From assembly GCA_947096075.1 (NCBI GenBank), contig CAMUQE010000042.1:1-13520 (forward strand): a DNA stretch of 13,520 nt, read 5' to 3'. Made by a program: the position numbers and the translations under genes. Positions within the stretch are counted from its first letter, which is position 1, and each line of letters starts with the position of its first letter. The notes under the pieces were generated by a model. That model saw nothing but the letters and a program-made list of their open reading frames with translations, searched no databases and was not told the DNA's origin. This document shows, one piece after another, positions 7,512 to 13,520 of this stretch. This stretch comes from Veillonella parvula (lineage in GTDB: Bacteria > Bacillota > Negativicutes > Veillonellales > Veillonellaceae).

Positions 7512-8534
7512 CTAAAATTGTTCCAAGAATCGTACATCATCTTCAAAGAATAGACGTAAATCGTTAATGCCATATAAAAGCATAGCAATACGTTCTACGC
7601 CCATGCCAAAGGCGAAGCCTTTAACCTTTTCAGGATCGTACCCATTAATACGCAATACATCGGGATGAACCATACCGCAGCCCAAAATTTCAAGCCAACC
7701 TGTATGAGAACATACACGGCAACCTTCGCCACCACACATTACACAGGAAATATCTACCTCTGCAGATGGTTCTGTGAATGGGAAGAAGCTTGTACGGAAA
7801 CGTACCTTTGTTTCATCACCGTACATGTGACGTAAGAAGGACTCTAATGTGCCTTTTAAGTCAGCAAATGTAATATGCTCATCGATGATGAGGCCTTCCA
7901 CTTGATGGAATACAGGGGAATGAGTCGCATCATAGTCCCAACGGTAAACCTTACCAGGCGCAATCATACGGATTGGGCTATTAGGTTCATGACGTTGCAT
8001 TGTACGAGCTTGTACTGGAGATGTATGCGTGCGCAATAAGAAGTTTTCTGTAATATAGAAGGAATCTTGCATATCACGTGCAGGATGATCTTTAGGCAAG
8101 TTTAAGCATTCAAAGTTATAGTAATCTTGCTCTACTTCTGGACCTTCTTCAACGGTATACCCCATTTTCATGAAGAAGTCTTCAATCATTTCATTAACCT
8201 TTGTTAATGGATGGATATGACCAGCTTTTTGTGCACGGCCAGGCAATGTAATATCGATGCGCTCTTTTTCTAAACGAGCATTTAACTCTGCAGTTTCCAT
8301 ACGAGCTTTAACTGTATCAATTTCAGCCTCTAACGCTTCACGAACAGCATTAACGAGGGCGCCAGCCTTCGGACGTTCTTCTGGAGATAATTTACCAAGA
8401 CCTTTTAGTAAAGCCGTTACCTCGCCTTTTTTACCTAAATATTTAACACGTATATCTTGCAACGCTTGTTGATCAGCAGCGTCTTTGATGGCATCAAGGG
8501 CTTCTGCCTTAATACGTTGTAATTCTTGTTCCAT
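7512..8534 (-). CDS. pheS: Phenylalanine-tRNA ligase alpha subunit
   Basis: PheS is the catalytic class II subunit, which activates phenylalanine with ATP and transfers it to tRNA-Phe. At 340 residues it is of normal length. An N-terminal coiled coil (about 1-90) precedes the core. Visible motifs are RTHTSPVQAR (168-177), the motif 2 region FRTSFFPFTEPSAEVD (246-261), and motif 3 GFAFGMGVERIAMLLYGI (306-323), with Ala308 at the known substrate-size position. Cysteines 264, 267, 272 and 275 form a C-x2-C-x4-C-x2-C cluster, a feature of Bacillota PheS that may bind zinc. AGGAGG lies eight bases upstream of the ATG. The gene follows the thioesterase by 36 bases and precedes pheT by 9. No T-box leader is present, although T-box control is frequent for this operon in Bacillota. 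Confidence 0.98.
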   Translation of the reverse strand: MEQELQRIKAEALDAIKDAADQQALQDIRVKYLGKKGEVTALLKGLGKLSPEERPKAGALVNAVREALEAEIDTVKARMETAELNARLEKERIDITLPGRAQKAGHIHPLTKVNEMIEDFFMKMGYTVEEGPEVEQDYYNFECLNLPKDHPARDMQDSFYITENFLLRTHTSPVQARTMQRHEPNSPIRMIAPGKVYRWDYDATHSPVFHQVEGLIIDEHITFADLKGTLESFLRHMYGDETKVRFRTSFFPFTEPSAEVDISCVMCGGEGCRVCSHTGWLEILGCGMVHPDVLRINGYDPEKVKGFAFGMGVERIAMLLYGINDLRLFFEDDVRFLEQF

Positions 8535-8569
8535 TCAAGCATCCTCCTATTTGTAAAAGTCTAACTTAT

Positions 8570-8599
8570 ATTATACCAAATCAGGGTTGTCTTCTTCAA
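8570..8599 (-). promoter_or_regulatory. Candidate promoter for pheST inside the thioesterase gene
   Basis: On the minus strand TTGAAG (8594-8599) and a perfect TATAAT (8570-8575) are separated by 18 bases. The TAA stop codon of the thioesterase gene lies inside the -10 box. Transcription would begin near 8563, about 28 bases before the pheS start and upstream of its AGGAGG. This would allow pheST expression independent of the thioesterase. The -35 is a partial match and AT-rich genomes yield chance TATAAT boxes, so this is a candidate only. Confidence 0.45.
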
Positions 8600-9035
8600 T
8601 AAAACGCCATGGTAAATCAGGTAATGGCTTCTCTTCTAGTACAAAAAATGTACCCCGTGCCAAGTGAACAAGTTCACCTAATTCATTATAAATACGAGCG
8701 GTAGCAACCATAGTAGTTTTACCATTGTGCTCTACATTGGCTACACCACGCAATACAGCACCGCCTTTAACAGCTTTCACATAGTTACCATTAAGATCAA
8801 TGGTGCTAACAGATTTTCCCAATGTAAAACAAGCAGTCCCCATCACACTATCTGCTAAGCCAATACATACGGCACCATGCAAATCCCCTCTAAAATTGCA
8901 GTAATCTGTTTCATTTGTTTGCAATGTCATTTCCGCATGACCTGGTTCCACTGCTGTAATCTCAGAATCTTTCACCCAAGAAAATGGGTTTTGATCTCGT
9001 AATTCGTTGAAATATTCTAACAATGTTGTAGCCAT
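8571..9035 (-). CDS. PaaI-family hotdog-fold thioesterase
   Basis: This 154-residue cytoplasmic protein has the hotdog fold of PaaI/YbgC-type acyl-CoA thioesterases, which hydrolyse acyl-CoA esters to free acid and CoA. The diagnostic segment is FRGDLHGAVCIGLADSVMG: His53-Gly54 at the helix start and Asp62 as probable catalytic acid, matching the family pattern HGG...LAD. The central strands (STIDLNGNYVKAV, ATARIYNELGELVHLARGTFFVL) also fit. I prefer the ATG at 9035, which has GGAG six bases upstream; the ATG at 9047 would add four residues and has no ribosome binding site. It is the first gene of a likely operon with pheST. Despite the PaaI resemblance, no phenylacetate-degradation genes are nearby, so the substrate is unknown. 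Confidence 0.85.
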   Translation of the reverse strand: MATTLLEYFNELRDQNPFSWVKDSEITAVEPGHAEMTLQTNETDYCNFRGDLHGAVCIGLADSVMGTACFTLGKSVSTIDLNGNYVKAVKGGAVLRGVANVEHNGKTTMVATARIYNELGELVHLARGTFFVLEEKPLPDLPWRFIEEDNPDLV

Positions 9036-9047
9036 AAGGTTCTCCAT

Positions 9048-9145
9048 TCTATATACATACCCATAGATTAACTAATCTAAATACTAAGTCTATTACATTA
9101 CCTGTATGAAAATCTTTATAGTTATATGTCAAAATTCAATACAAA
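9048..9145 (-). promoter_or_regulatory. Upstream region of the thioesterase-pheST operon
   Basis: Between the exporter terminator and the thioesterase the region is AT-rich. Two weak promoter readings exist on the minus strand: TTGTAT (9139-9144), 18 bases, TATAAA (9115-9120); and a perfect TTGACA (9127-9132) followed after 18 bases by a poor -10 (CATACA, 9103-9108). Downstream lies a 16-base dyad, TAGATTA-N2-TAATCTA (9064-9079), 30-45 bases before the start codon, which could be an operator or a leader hairpin. No T-box consensus (AGGGTGG, TGGTACC) is present in this leader. Confidence 0.3.
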
Positions 9146-9197
9146 CATATAAAAATGGTGCGTTACATCATACATATTGTATCATGCAACGCACCAT
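9146..9197 (-). terminator. Terminator of the exporter operon
   Basis: Ten perfect base pairs join ATGGTGCGTT (9155-9164) to AACGCACCAT (9188-9197). The stem extends inward with a few mismatches. On the minus strand the hairpin is followed by TTTTTATATG. It lies about 65 bases after the permease stop codon and separates the exporter operon from the thioesterase-pheST operon. There is no T-run on the plus-strand side, so it acts in one direction. Confidence 0.85.
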
Positions 9198-9260
9198 ATG
9201 CGAATAACTCTATCTAATTATATGGTATGTTCTTAAGAAAACACATTTATAAATTCAAAA

Positions 9261-10472
9261 CTATTCATAATGCAATGCATCGATTGGATTGAGCTTAGCC
9301 GCTTTACGGGCTGGGTATATACCAAAAATCAAACCAATAGCCATGGAAAAGGCAAAGGACATTATGATTGTTGGAACAGATACAATTGTACTCATTCCAG
9401 ATACCATTCCGATTACTTTTGAGGCTCCTATACCGAAAGCAATACCAATAAAGCCCCCCATCAAACTTATTACAACAGCTTCTATTAAGAATTGTGTAAC
9501 AATTACGCTATACGTAGCCCCCAAAGCTTTACGCACGCCAATTTCTCGAGTCCGTTCCGTTACAGATACAAGCATGATGTTCATAATACCAATACCACCT
9601 ACAACGAGTGAAATCGCAGCTACAGCCCCTAGGAATAACGTAAATGTTCCCGTCGTCTGAGCCACTGTTTCCATAATAGATTTCATATTTTGAATATTAA
9701 AATCATCCAAATTTGTATCTTTTATATTATGACGAACACGCAACAAATTCTCTATATCTGCCTGCAAACGGTCAATGCCCCCATCATCCTTAGCCACAAC
9801 ATACACCCTGCGAAGATAGTCAATGCCCTCTACGCGCTCCATTGATGTTGTATATGGAATTAACACCGTATCGTCTTGGTCATTACCCATGGTTCCGTTC
9901 CCTTTACTTTTGAGAACACCAATGACACGGAATGGAATATTTTTAACACGGATTTCCTTGCCTACAGGATCTTCATCAGCAAACAAATTTTTTACTACCG
10001 TTTGTCCCACAACCGCTACACGTTCTCGGTTCTGAACATTTTTATCGGAGAAAAATCGACCAGATGTCATAGTCCAATTATTTACGTCCTGAAAGTTAGA
10101 ATTAACCCCCGCAACAGATGTAGTCCAGTTTTTATTTTGATAAATCACCACATAAGAGCCATTTGTCATAGGACTGGCGGCTTTTACACCTTCTAACTTA
10201 GCAATAGCTTCATAGTCAGATATTTTCAACGATTTCATGGACCCCTGCGAAGATCTAGCACCTGGCGTCCGCGGCGCCCCTGGCAGAACTACCAACAAGT
10301 TAGAGCCTAAGCTAGAAATAGAATTCTCAATATCTTGCTTCACCCCATTACCGATAGATACCAAGGCAATAACAGCTGCTACACCGATAATGATACCTAA
10401 CATGGTCAAGAGGGAGCGCAATTTATTAGCAATCAAGGAAGCCCATGCCATTAGAAAACTTTCTTTATACAT
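9261..10472 (-). CDS. ABC transporter permease, MacB/FtsX type
   Basis: This 403-residue protein is the membrane subunit of a MacB-type mechanotransmission ABC transporter. It has one N-terminal transmembrane helix (about 22-42, LLTMLGIIIGVAAVIALVSI), a large extracytoplasmic MacB_PCD domain (about 45-270), and three C-terminal helices (about 276-302, 325-352 and 365-387) forming the FtsX domain. Two typical family motifs are visible: SVTERTREIGVRKALGAT (303-320), the cytoplasmic coupling region, and the ending GIYPARKAAKLNPIDALHYE. A Gly/Pro/Ser-rich loop (64-80) lies in the external domain. AAAGGAGG lies close upstream of the ATG. The start overlaps the end of the ATPase gene by 8 bases, so translation is coupled. 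In E. coli MacB the ATPase and permease are one chain; here they are separate. The cargo cannot be predicted: macrolides, lipids, peptides and siderophores are all known for the family. Confidence 0.95.
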   Translation of the reverse strand: MYKESFLMAWASLIANKLRSLLTMLGIIIGVAAVIALVSIGNGVKQDIENSISSLGSNLLVVLPGAPRTPGARSSQGSMKSLKISDYEAIAKLEGVKAASPMTNGSYVVIYQNKNWTTSVAGVNSNFQDVNNWTMTSGRFFSDKNVQNRERVAVVGQTVVKNLFADEDPVGKEIRVKNIPFRVIGVLKSKGNGTMGNDQDDTVLIPYTTSMERVEGIDYLRRVYVVAKDDGGIDRLQADIENLLRVRHNIKDTNLDDFNIQNMKSIMETVAQTTGTFTLFLGAVAAISLVVGGIGIMNIMLVSVTERTREIGVRKALGATYSVIVTQFLIEAVVISLMGGFIGIAFGIGASKVIGMVSGMSTIVSVPTIIMSFAFSMAIGLIFGIYPARKAAKLNPIDALHYE

Positions 10473-11187
10473 TAGGCACCTCCTTTATAGGAGTCATATT
10501 AGAATTGATCGAATCCTCTACGATTATCCCATCTTTCAAGACTACATTACGACTCGCGTACGTAGCAATATCCGGTTCATGTGTAACTAGAAGAATCGTA
10601 CGGCCTTCATCATGAAGGCCTCGAAAGATGTTCATAACGTCAATGGTTGACTTGGAGTCAAGATTCCCTGTCGGTTCATCAGCCATGATAATAGCAGGAT
10701 TATTTGCCAATGCACGAGCAATCGCCACGCGTTGACGTTGCCCACCAGACAACTCGGATGGCAAATGGTCCATACGCTCGCCCAAGCCGACAGACTGTAA
10801 TAATTGAGTGGCCCGTTCAATGCGCATCTTTTTATTTACACCGGCATAAATCATAGGAAGCGCTACATTTTCTAGGGCTGTCAATTTTGTCAACAAATTA
10901 AAGCTTTGAAATACAAAACCTATCTGTTTGTTACGTACATACGCAAGTTCATCATCAGATAAGGTAGCAACCTCGTCTCCATTGAGTCGATAAGAACCAG
11001 TTGTAGGTCGGTCCAAACATCCGAGAATATTCATAAAGGTTGATTTACCAGATCCAGATGGCCCCATAATGGATACAAATTCACCCTTATTGACAACTAA
11101 ATCAATGCCATGCAGAACAGGTACTGATAATTTGCCATTCACATAGGTTTTTGTAATCCCTTGTATGTCAATTACTGTTTGGTTCAT
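10465..11187 (-). CDS. ABC transporter ATP-binding protein, MacB/LolD type
   Basis: This 240-residue cytoplasmic ATPase powers the adjacent permease. All catalytic motifs are intact. Numbered from the ATG at 11187: Walker A GPSGSGKST (42-50), Q-loop Gln94 in FVFQSFNL, signature LSGGQRQRVAIARAL (146-160), Walker B IIMADEPTGNLD (166-177) and H-loop VTHE (201-204). The LDRPTTGSYRLNG stretch and the signature are typical of the MacB/LolD/FtsE subfamily. A GTG at 11193 would add two residues, but AAGGG lies nine bases before the ATG and only three before the GTG, so I prefer the ATG. It begins 12 bases after the adaptor stop and overlaps the permease gene by 8 bases, the arrangement expected for one complex. 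Confidence 0.95.
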   Translation of the reverse strand: MNQTVIDIQGITKTYVNGKLSVPVLHGIDLVVNKGEFVSIMGPSGSGKSTFMNILGCLDRPTTGSYRLNGDEVATLSDDELAYVRNKQIGFVFQSFNLLTKLTALENVALPMIYAGVNKKMRIERATQLLQSVGLGERMDHLPSELSGGQRQRVAIARALANNPAIIMADEPTGNLDSKSTIDVMNIFRGLHDEGRTILLVTHEPDIATYASRNVVLKDGIIVEDSINSNMTPIKEVPNV

Positions 11188-11199
11188 AAGCACCTACCC

Positions 11200-12282
11200 T
11201 TAGAATGGTCCAGCTACATTATTCTTTGGTGCATTCACATCACCGCTTACGATAATTTCATCACCTTCAGATAAACCTTTTAGGATTTGAACATTAGTAT
11301 CCCCAGTTACACCTGTAGAAACAGCGGTACGTACTGGTTGACCATCTTTTATTACATATACATACTCACCTTGTTTATCCGTACGTACAGCAGTAAGAGG
11401 AACTACCAATGTATTTTTAATATCTTCACCAAAGATTGTGGCACGAGCTGTCATAGATGGTAAGAAATTACCTGAAATATTTTCAGGAATTTGAACTTTA
11501 ACCGTATAGTACACTACACTTGTACTTGTAGTGCCCATATTACCCTTTGTACCTTTTGCAATTTCAGAAACGTAACCTGTGAAAGTTTCACCTGGCTTAG
11601 AATCTACAGTAAACTCTACCTTAGCACCTTGTTTAATATTGCCAATATCAGTTTCGTCTACAGTAAGATAAATCTCTAAATTTTTTAAATCTGCAATGGT
11701 AGCAATGATCATTTGTGTGGAAATACCAGTACTAATAGTTTGACCGGCTTTTAGCGGTGTACCAACAACAGTACCAGACATTGGAGCTGTAATAGTAGCA
11801 TCACTTAAATCTGCGGCCGCACGTTCATAAGTAGATTTAGCACGTTCATAAGTTGTTACAGAATCATCATATGTTTGTTGTGCAATAGCATCTTGAGCCG
11901 CCAAGGATTTATAACGATTCATATCAAGTTCTGCTTTGGCTAACGCCGCACGAGCATCATCAACAGATGCTTGTAATTGACGTGTATCAATATAAGCAAT
12001 AACTTGACCGGCCGTAACTTGATCATTCTCTTTAACTAAAACTTTTTCAAGTTTACCAGCAACATTTGTAGAAACATCTACATAATTTACAGGGTTAATA
12101 GTACCTGTGGCACTGATACTAGTTTTTACATCACCCTTTTCAACCTTGCCAGTAGTGTATAACGTTTGTGCTTGATTTGCATTTAGACTATCCATGTAGT
12201 AATATGTGCCGCCACCAAGAACACAAAGAACAACAGCACCTGTTACTATACGTTTACGATGCTTTTGTAAGAACTCTTTCAT
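11200..12282 (-). CDS. Periplasmic adaptor (membrane fusion protein), MacA type
   Basis: This 360-residue protein is the HlyD/MacA-family adaptor that bridges the inner-membrane ABC permease to an outer-membrane channel. A short basic N-terminus (MKEFLQKHRKR) and one transmembrane anchor (about 12-30) are followed by a split lipoyl domain (about 65-98 and 160-195, AGQVIAYIDT and ITAPMSGTVVGTPLKAGQTIS), with a helical hairpin between (about 100-158), then a beta-barrel (about 200-285) and a membrane-proximal domain (about 290-350). The hairpin tip, RYKSLAAQDAIAQQ (from Arg123), matches the R-x3-L-x6-S motif used to dock TolC-like channels, with Ala134 in place of Ser. Its length is close to E. 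coli MacA (371). AAGGAG lies six bases upstream of the ATG, and it is the first gene of the operon. No TolC-like gene is in the window. Confidence 0.93.
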   Translation of the reverse strand: MKEFLQKHRKRIVTGAVVLCVLGGGTYYYMDSLNANQAQTLYTTGKVEKGDVKTSISATGTINPVNYVDVSTNVAGKLEKVLVKENDQVTAGQVIAYIDTRQLQASVDDARAALAKAELDMNRYKSLAAQDAIAQQTYDDSVTTYERAKSTYERAAADLSDATITAPMSGTVVGTPLKAGQTISTGISTQMIIATIADLKNLEIYLTVDETDIGNIKQGAKVEFTVDSKPGETFTGYVSEIAKGTKGNMGTTSTSVVYYTVKVQIPENISGNFLPSMTARATIFGEDIKNTLVVPLTAVRTDKQGEYVYVIKDGQPVRTAVSTGVTGDTNVQILKGLSEGDEIIVSGDVNAPKNNVAGPF

Positions 12283-12357
12283 TATGATCTCCTTTTTTTA
12301 AGATGAAGATATATTAAAAAGACATTTATTCTATATCAACACATATAGTTTTTTTAA

Positions 12358-12386
12358 ATTATACAGCACCAATTGCTTTTACGCAA
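12358..12386 (-). promoter_or_regulatory. Promoter of the MacAB-type exporter operon
   Basis: On the minus strand TTGCGT (12381-12386), a 17-base spacer and a perfect TATAAT (12358-12363) form a good sigma-70-type promoter. Transcription would start near 12350, giving a leader of about 68 bases before the adaptor ATG. Two dyads flank it: TTCATTAATGAA (12393-12404), just upstream of the -35, and CTATAT-N6-ATATAG (12331-12348), at the probable start site. Either could be an operator for a local regulator; no regulator gene is adjacent. Confidence 0.6.
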
Positions 12387-12416
12387 TATAATTTCATTAA
12401 TGAATAAATTATGATA

Positions 12417-12442
12417 TATAAAAAATGGCCCTTACGGGCCAT
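12417..12442 (-). terminator. Terminator of pfkA overlapping its stop codon
   Basis: ATGGCCC (12425-12431) and GGGCCAT (12436-12442) form a 7-bp GC-rich stem with a four-base loop. On the minus strand it is followed by TTTTTATATAT. The last base of the pfkA stop codon TAA is the first base of the stem. This closes the pfkA transcript and insulates the exporter operon downstream. Confidence 0.85.
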
Positions 12443-13401
12443 TAACTACTCAATATTGACAATAATCTATAATCCTTCTCATCGATTGGAAATTCAAGAC
12501 GTTCTGCCTCTTCATAAGATAGCGCACGGATATGACCATCTATATAACCTACTAATCGGTTAGCGACACCACTCATCAATAAATTAATACAGACTTCACT
12601 CATGCGAGCCGCTAAAATAGCATCAAATGCCGATGGACCACCGCCACGTTGTAAGTAGCCTAACACAGTTAGGCTAGGATCAAATTCTGTATGCTCCTTG
12701 ATAAAAGCTTTCACCTCACCGCTGTTATAGGCACCTTCTGCAACGAGAATAACACTATATTCTTTACCCCGAATTTGTGTTTCCTTTAAATGACGACAAA
12801 CCGCATGTAAAGGCATGGGATTTTCAGGAACCAAAACTATTTCTGCCCCACAAGCTAGGCCTGCCTTTAATGCAATATGTCCAGCTTTGCGCCCCATAAC
12901 CTCCACAATAGCTACACGTTCATGGGAGTTTGATGTATCACGAATACGCCCAACCGCATCAACTACCGTATTAAGAGCCGTATCATAGCCTATCGTATAT
13001 TGTGTGCCACCCATGTCATTATCAATCGTACATGGAATGGTCATAGTAGACATACCAAGTTTAGATAAACTTGCAGCACCACGCATGGAGCCATCACCAC
13101 CGATAACGACTAGATGGTCGATGTCATAAGCTTTCAAAATATCATAAGCTTTGCGTTGAATTTCTTCATTTTGAAATTCTGGAAAACGAGCCGTTTTCAG
13201 CATCGTACCACCTTGTGTTATGATGCCACCAACATCTCGATTCGATAAGGGAAATATCTTTTCCTCAATGATACCTAAATAGCCACGTTCAATACCAAAT
13301 ACTTCAAAACCTTCATGTATAGCTTTTCTAGTTAGCGCTCTTATGGCGGCGTTCATTCCTGGTGCGTCTCCGCCGCTTGTTAATATTGCGATTCTTCTCA
13401 T
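12442..13401 (-). CDS. pfkA: ATP-dependent 6-phosphofructokinase
   Basis: PfkA phosphorylates fructose 6-phosphate to fructose 1,6-bisphosphate, the committed step of glycolysis, as a cytoplasmic homotetramer. I chose the ATG at 13401: AAGGGGG lies eight bases upstream and the protein is then 319 residues starting MRRIAILTSGGDAPGMN, exactly the usual length and start. The open frame back to 13500 (MIRGINKRLL...) would add an unlikely 33 residues. Catalytic features: GGDGS (101-105, Gly104 typical of ATP users), TIDND with Asp127, Arg72, Arg162, Met169-Gly-Arg, Glu222 and Arg252. Effector-site residues Arg21, Arg25, Arg154, Glu187, Arg211 and Lys213 are also present. Unusual: position 124 is Cys instead of Gly, and positions 243 and 249, normally Arg and His contacting fructose 6-phosphate, are Ser and Tyr. 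The gene ends in its own terminator. The neighbour upstream is outside the window. Confidence 0.95.
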   Translation of the reverse strand: MRRIAILTSGGDAPGMNAAIRALTRKAIHEGFEVFGIERGYLGIIEEKIFPLSNRDVGGIITQGGTMLKTARFPEFQNEEIQRKAYDILKAYDIDHLVVIGGDGSMRGAASLSKLGMSTMTIPCTIDNDMGGTQYTIGYDTALNTVVDAVGRIRDTSNSHERVAIVEVMGRKAGHIALKAGLACGAEIVLVPENPMPLHAVCRHLKETQIRGKEYSVILVAEGAYNSGEVKAFIKEHTEFDPSLTVLGYLQRGGGPSAFDAILAARMSEVCINLLMSGVANRLVGYIDGHIRALSYEEAERLEFPIDEKDYRLLSILSS

Positions 13402-13407
13402 ATCCAT

Positions 13408-13520
13408 TACCCCCTTGTGGTGTACGTTGTTTGGATATACTATGTGCTTTACCTTTTTTATTCGTTTGATTAGAAGTCTTTTGTTTATACCTCTTATCAT
13501 AACGAATTTTATTAGACATT
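13408..13520. other. Region upstream of pfkA to window edge
   Basis: This A-rich stretch (on the minus strand) carries the pfkA ribosome binding site AAGGGGG at 13410-13416. I see no convincing -35/-10 pair. Of the three minus-strand frames, one is closed by TAA at 13512-13514 and the other two are open to the edge, so the end of an upstream gene could lie here but cannot be shown. A 63-codon lysine/arginine-rich reading frame from 13519 overlaps pfkA and looks like a by-product of A-rich sequence. Confidence 0.4.

Noticed and set aside
9048..9260. T-box riboswitch upstream of the thioesterase-pheST operon
   Set aside because: No AGGGTGG or TGGTACC elements are present on the minus strand, and the strong hairpin at 9155-9197 is explained as the exporter terminator.
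10245..10290. Local G+C-rich patch in the permease gene as a sign of insertion
   Set aside because: It encodes a Gly/Pro/Arg/Ser loop (PGAPRTPGARSS) in the external domain, where such loops are common in MacB-type permeases; the frame and flanking motifs are intact.
9289..10590. Several plus-strand open frames of about 70-120 codons
   Set aside because: All are antisense to the intact exporter permease and ATPase genes, lack ribosome binding sites and show no recognisable domain.
12442..13401. Pyrophosphate-dependent phosphofructokinase
   Set aside because: PPi users normally have Asp at 104 and Lys at 124; this protein has Gly104 (GGDGS) and Cys124, so ATP dependence is more likely despite the unusual 124.
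13402..13500. N-terminal extension of pfkA to the ATG at 13500
   Set aside because: The ATG at 13401 has AAGGGGG at ideal spacing and yields the canonical start and 319-residue length; the extension is basic, low-complexity sequence.
13328..13519. 63-codon Lys/Arg-rich minus-strand frame overlapping the pfkA start
   Set aside because: It overlaps pfkA by about 74 bases, its upstream signals are outside the window, and its composition follows from A-rich sequence. It could be a C-terminal piece of an upstream gene but nothing supports that.
1..13520. A new defence, mobile or biosynthetic system
   Set aside because: All long coding regions belong to well-known housekeeping or transporter families in coherent operons; no transposase, integrase, toxin-antitoxin pair, CRISPR repeat, tRNA or direct-repeat boundary was found.

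Overview
The window looks like ordinary chromosomal DNA from an AT-rich, low-G+C bacterium of the Bacillota. Every supported gene lies on the minus strand, so transcription runs from high to low coordinates. Shine-Dalgarno sequences are strong (AGGAGG, AAAGGAG), and one gene probably starts at TTG. Several genes have a Bacillota flavour: MutS2, a two-half U32 protein, PheS with a four-cysteine insert, and a 319-residue PfkA. A MacAB-type exporter whose adaptor carries a recognisable TolC-docking helical hairpin argues for a cell with an outer membrane. Together these point to the diderm Negativicutes, and my best guess is Veillonella or a close relative. That is inference from protein character; nothing in the window proves the genus.

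Layout from right to left, in transcription order: (1) pfkA (13401 to 12442), 6-phosphofructokinase, ending in a hairpin terminator that overlaps its stop codon. (2) A MacAB-type exporter operon: periplasmic adaptor (12282 to 11200), ATPase (11187 to 10465) and FtsX/MacB-like permease (10472 to 9261), with a good promoter at 12358-12386 and a terminator at 9146-9197. (3) A hotdog-fold thioesterase (9035 to 8571), then pheS (8534 to 7512) and pheT (7502 to 5058), with a plausible extra promoter inside the end of the thioesterase gene and a 28-bp perfect palindrome as terminator after pheT. (4) A U32-family RNA-hydroxylase-like protein (4969 to 2546) and mutS2 (2532 to 154), closely coupled. A hairpin at 25-53 follows mutS2, and a Shine-Dalgarno sequence for a gene beyond the left edge comes directly after it.

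Functionally the window holds a glycolytic kinase, a tripartite ABC efflux pump, aminoacylation of tRNA-Phe, and two translation-associated factors: a putative rRNA or tRNA hydroxylase of the U32 family, and MutS2, a ribosome-collision and recombination factor. No mobile element, CRISPR array, tRNA, rRNA or T-box riboswitch was seen, and no intergenic stretch exceeds about 215 bases.

I do not see a new multi-gene system. The points most worth checking are small-scale: substitutions in the substrate site of PfkA, a degenerate nuclease motif in the Smr domain of MutS2, the U32-mutS2 coupling, dyad-symmetric candidate operators around the exporter promoter, and the terminator-like hairpin pressed against the next gene's Shine-Dalgarno sequence at the left edge.
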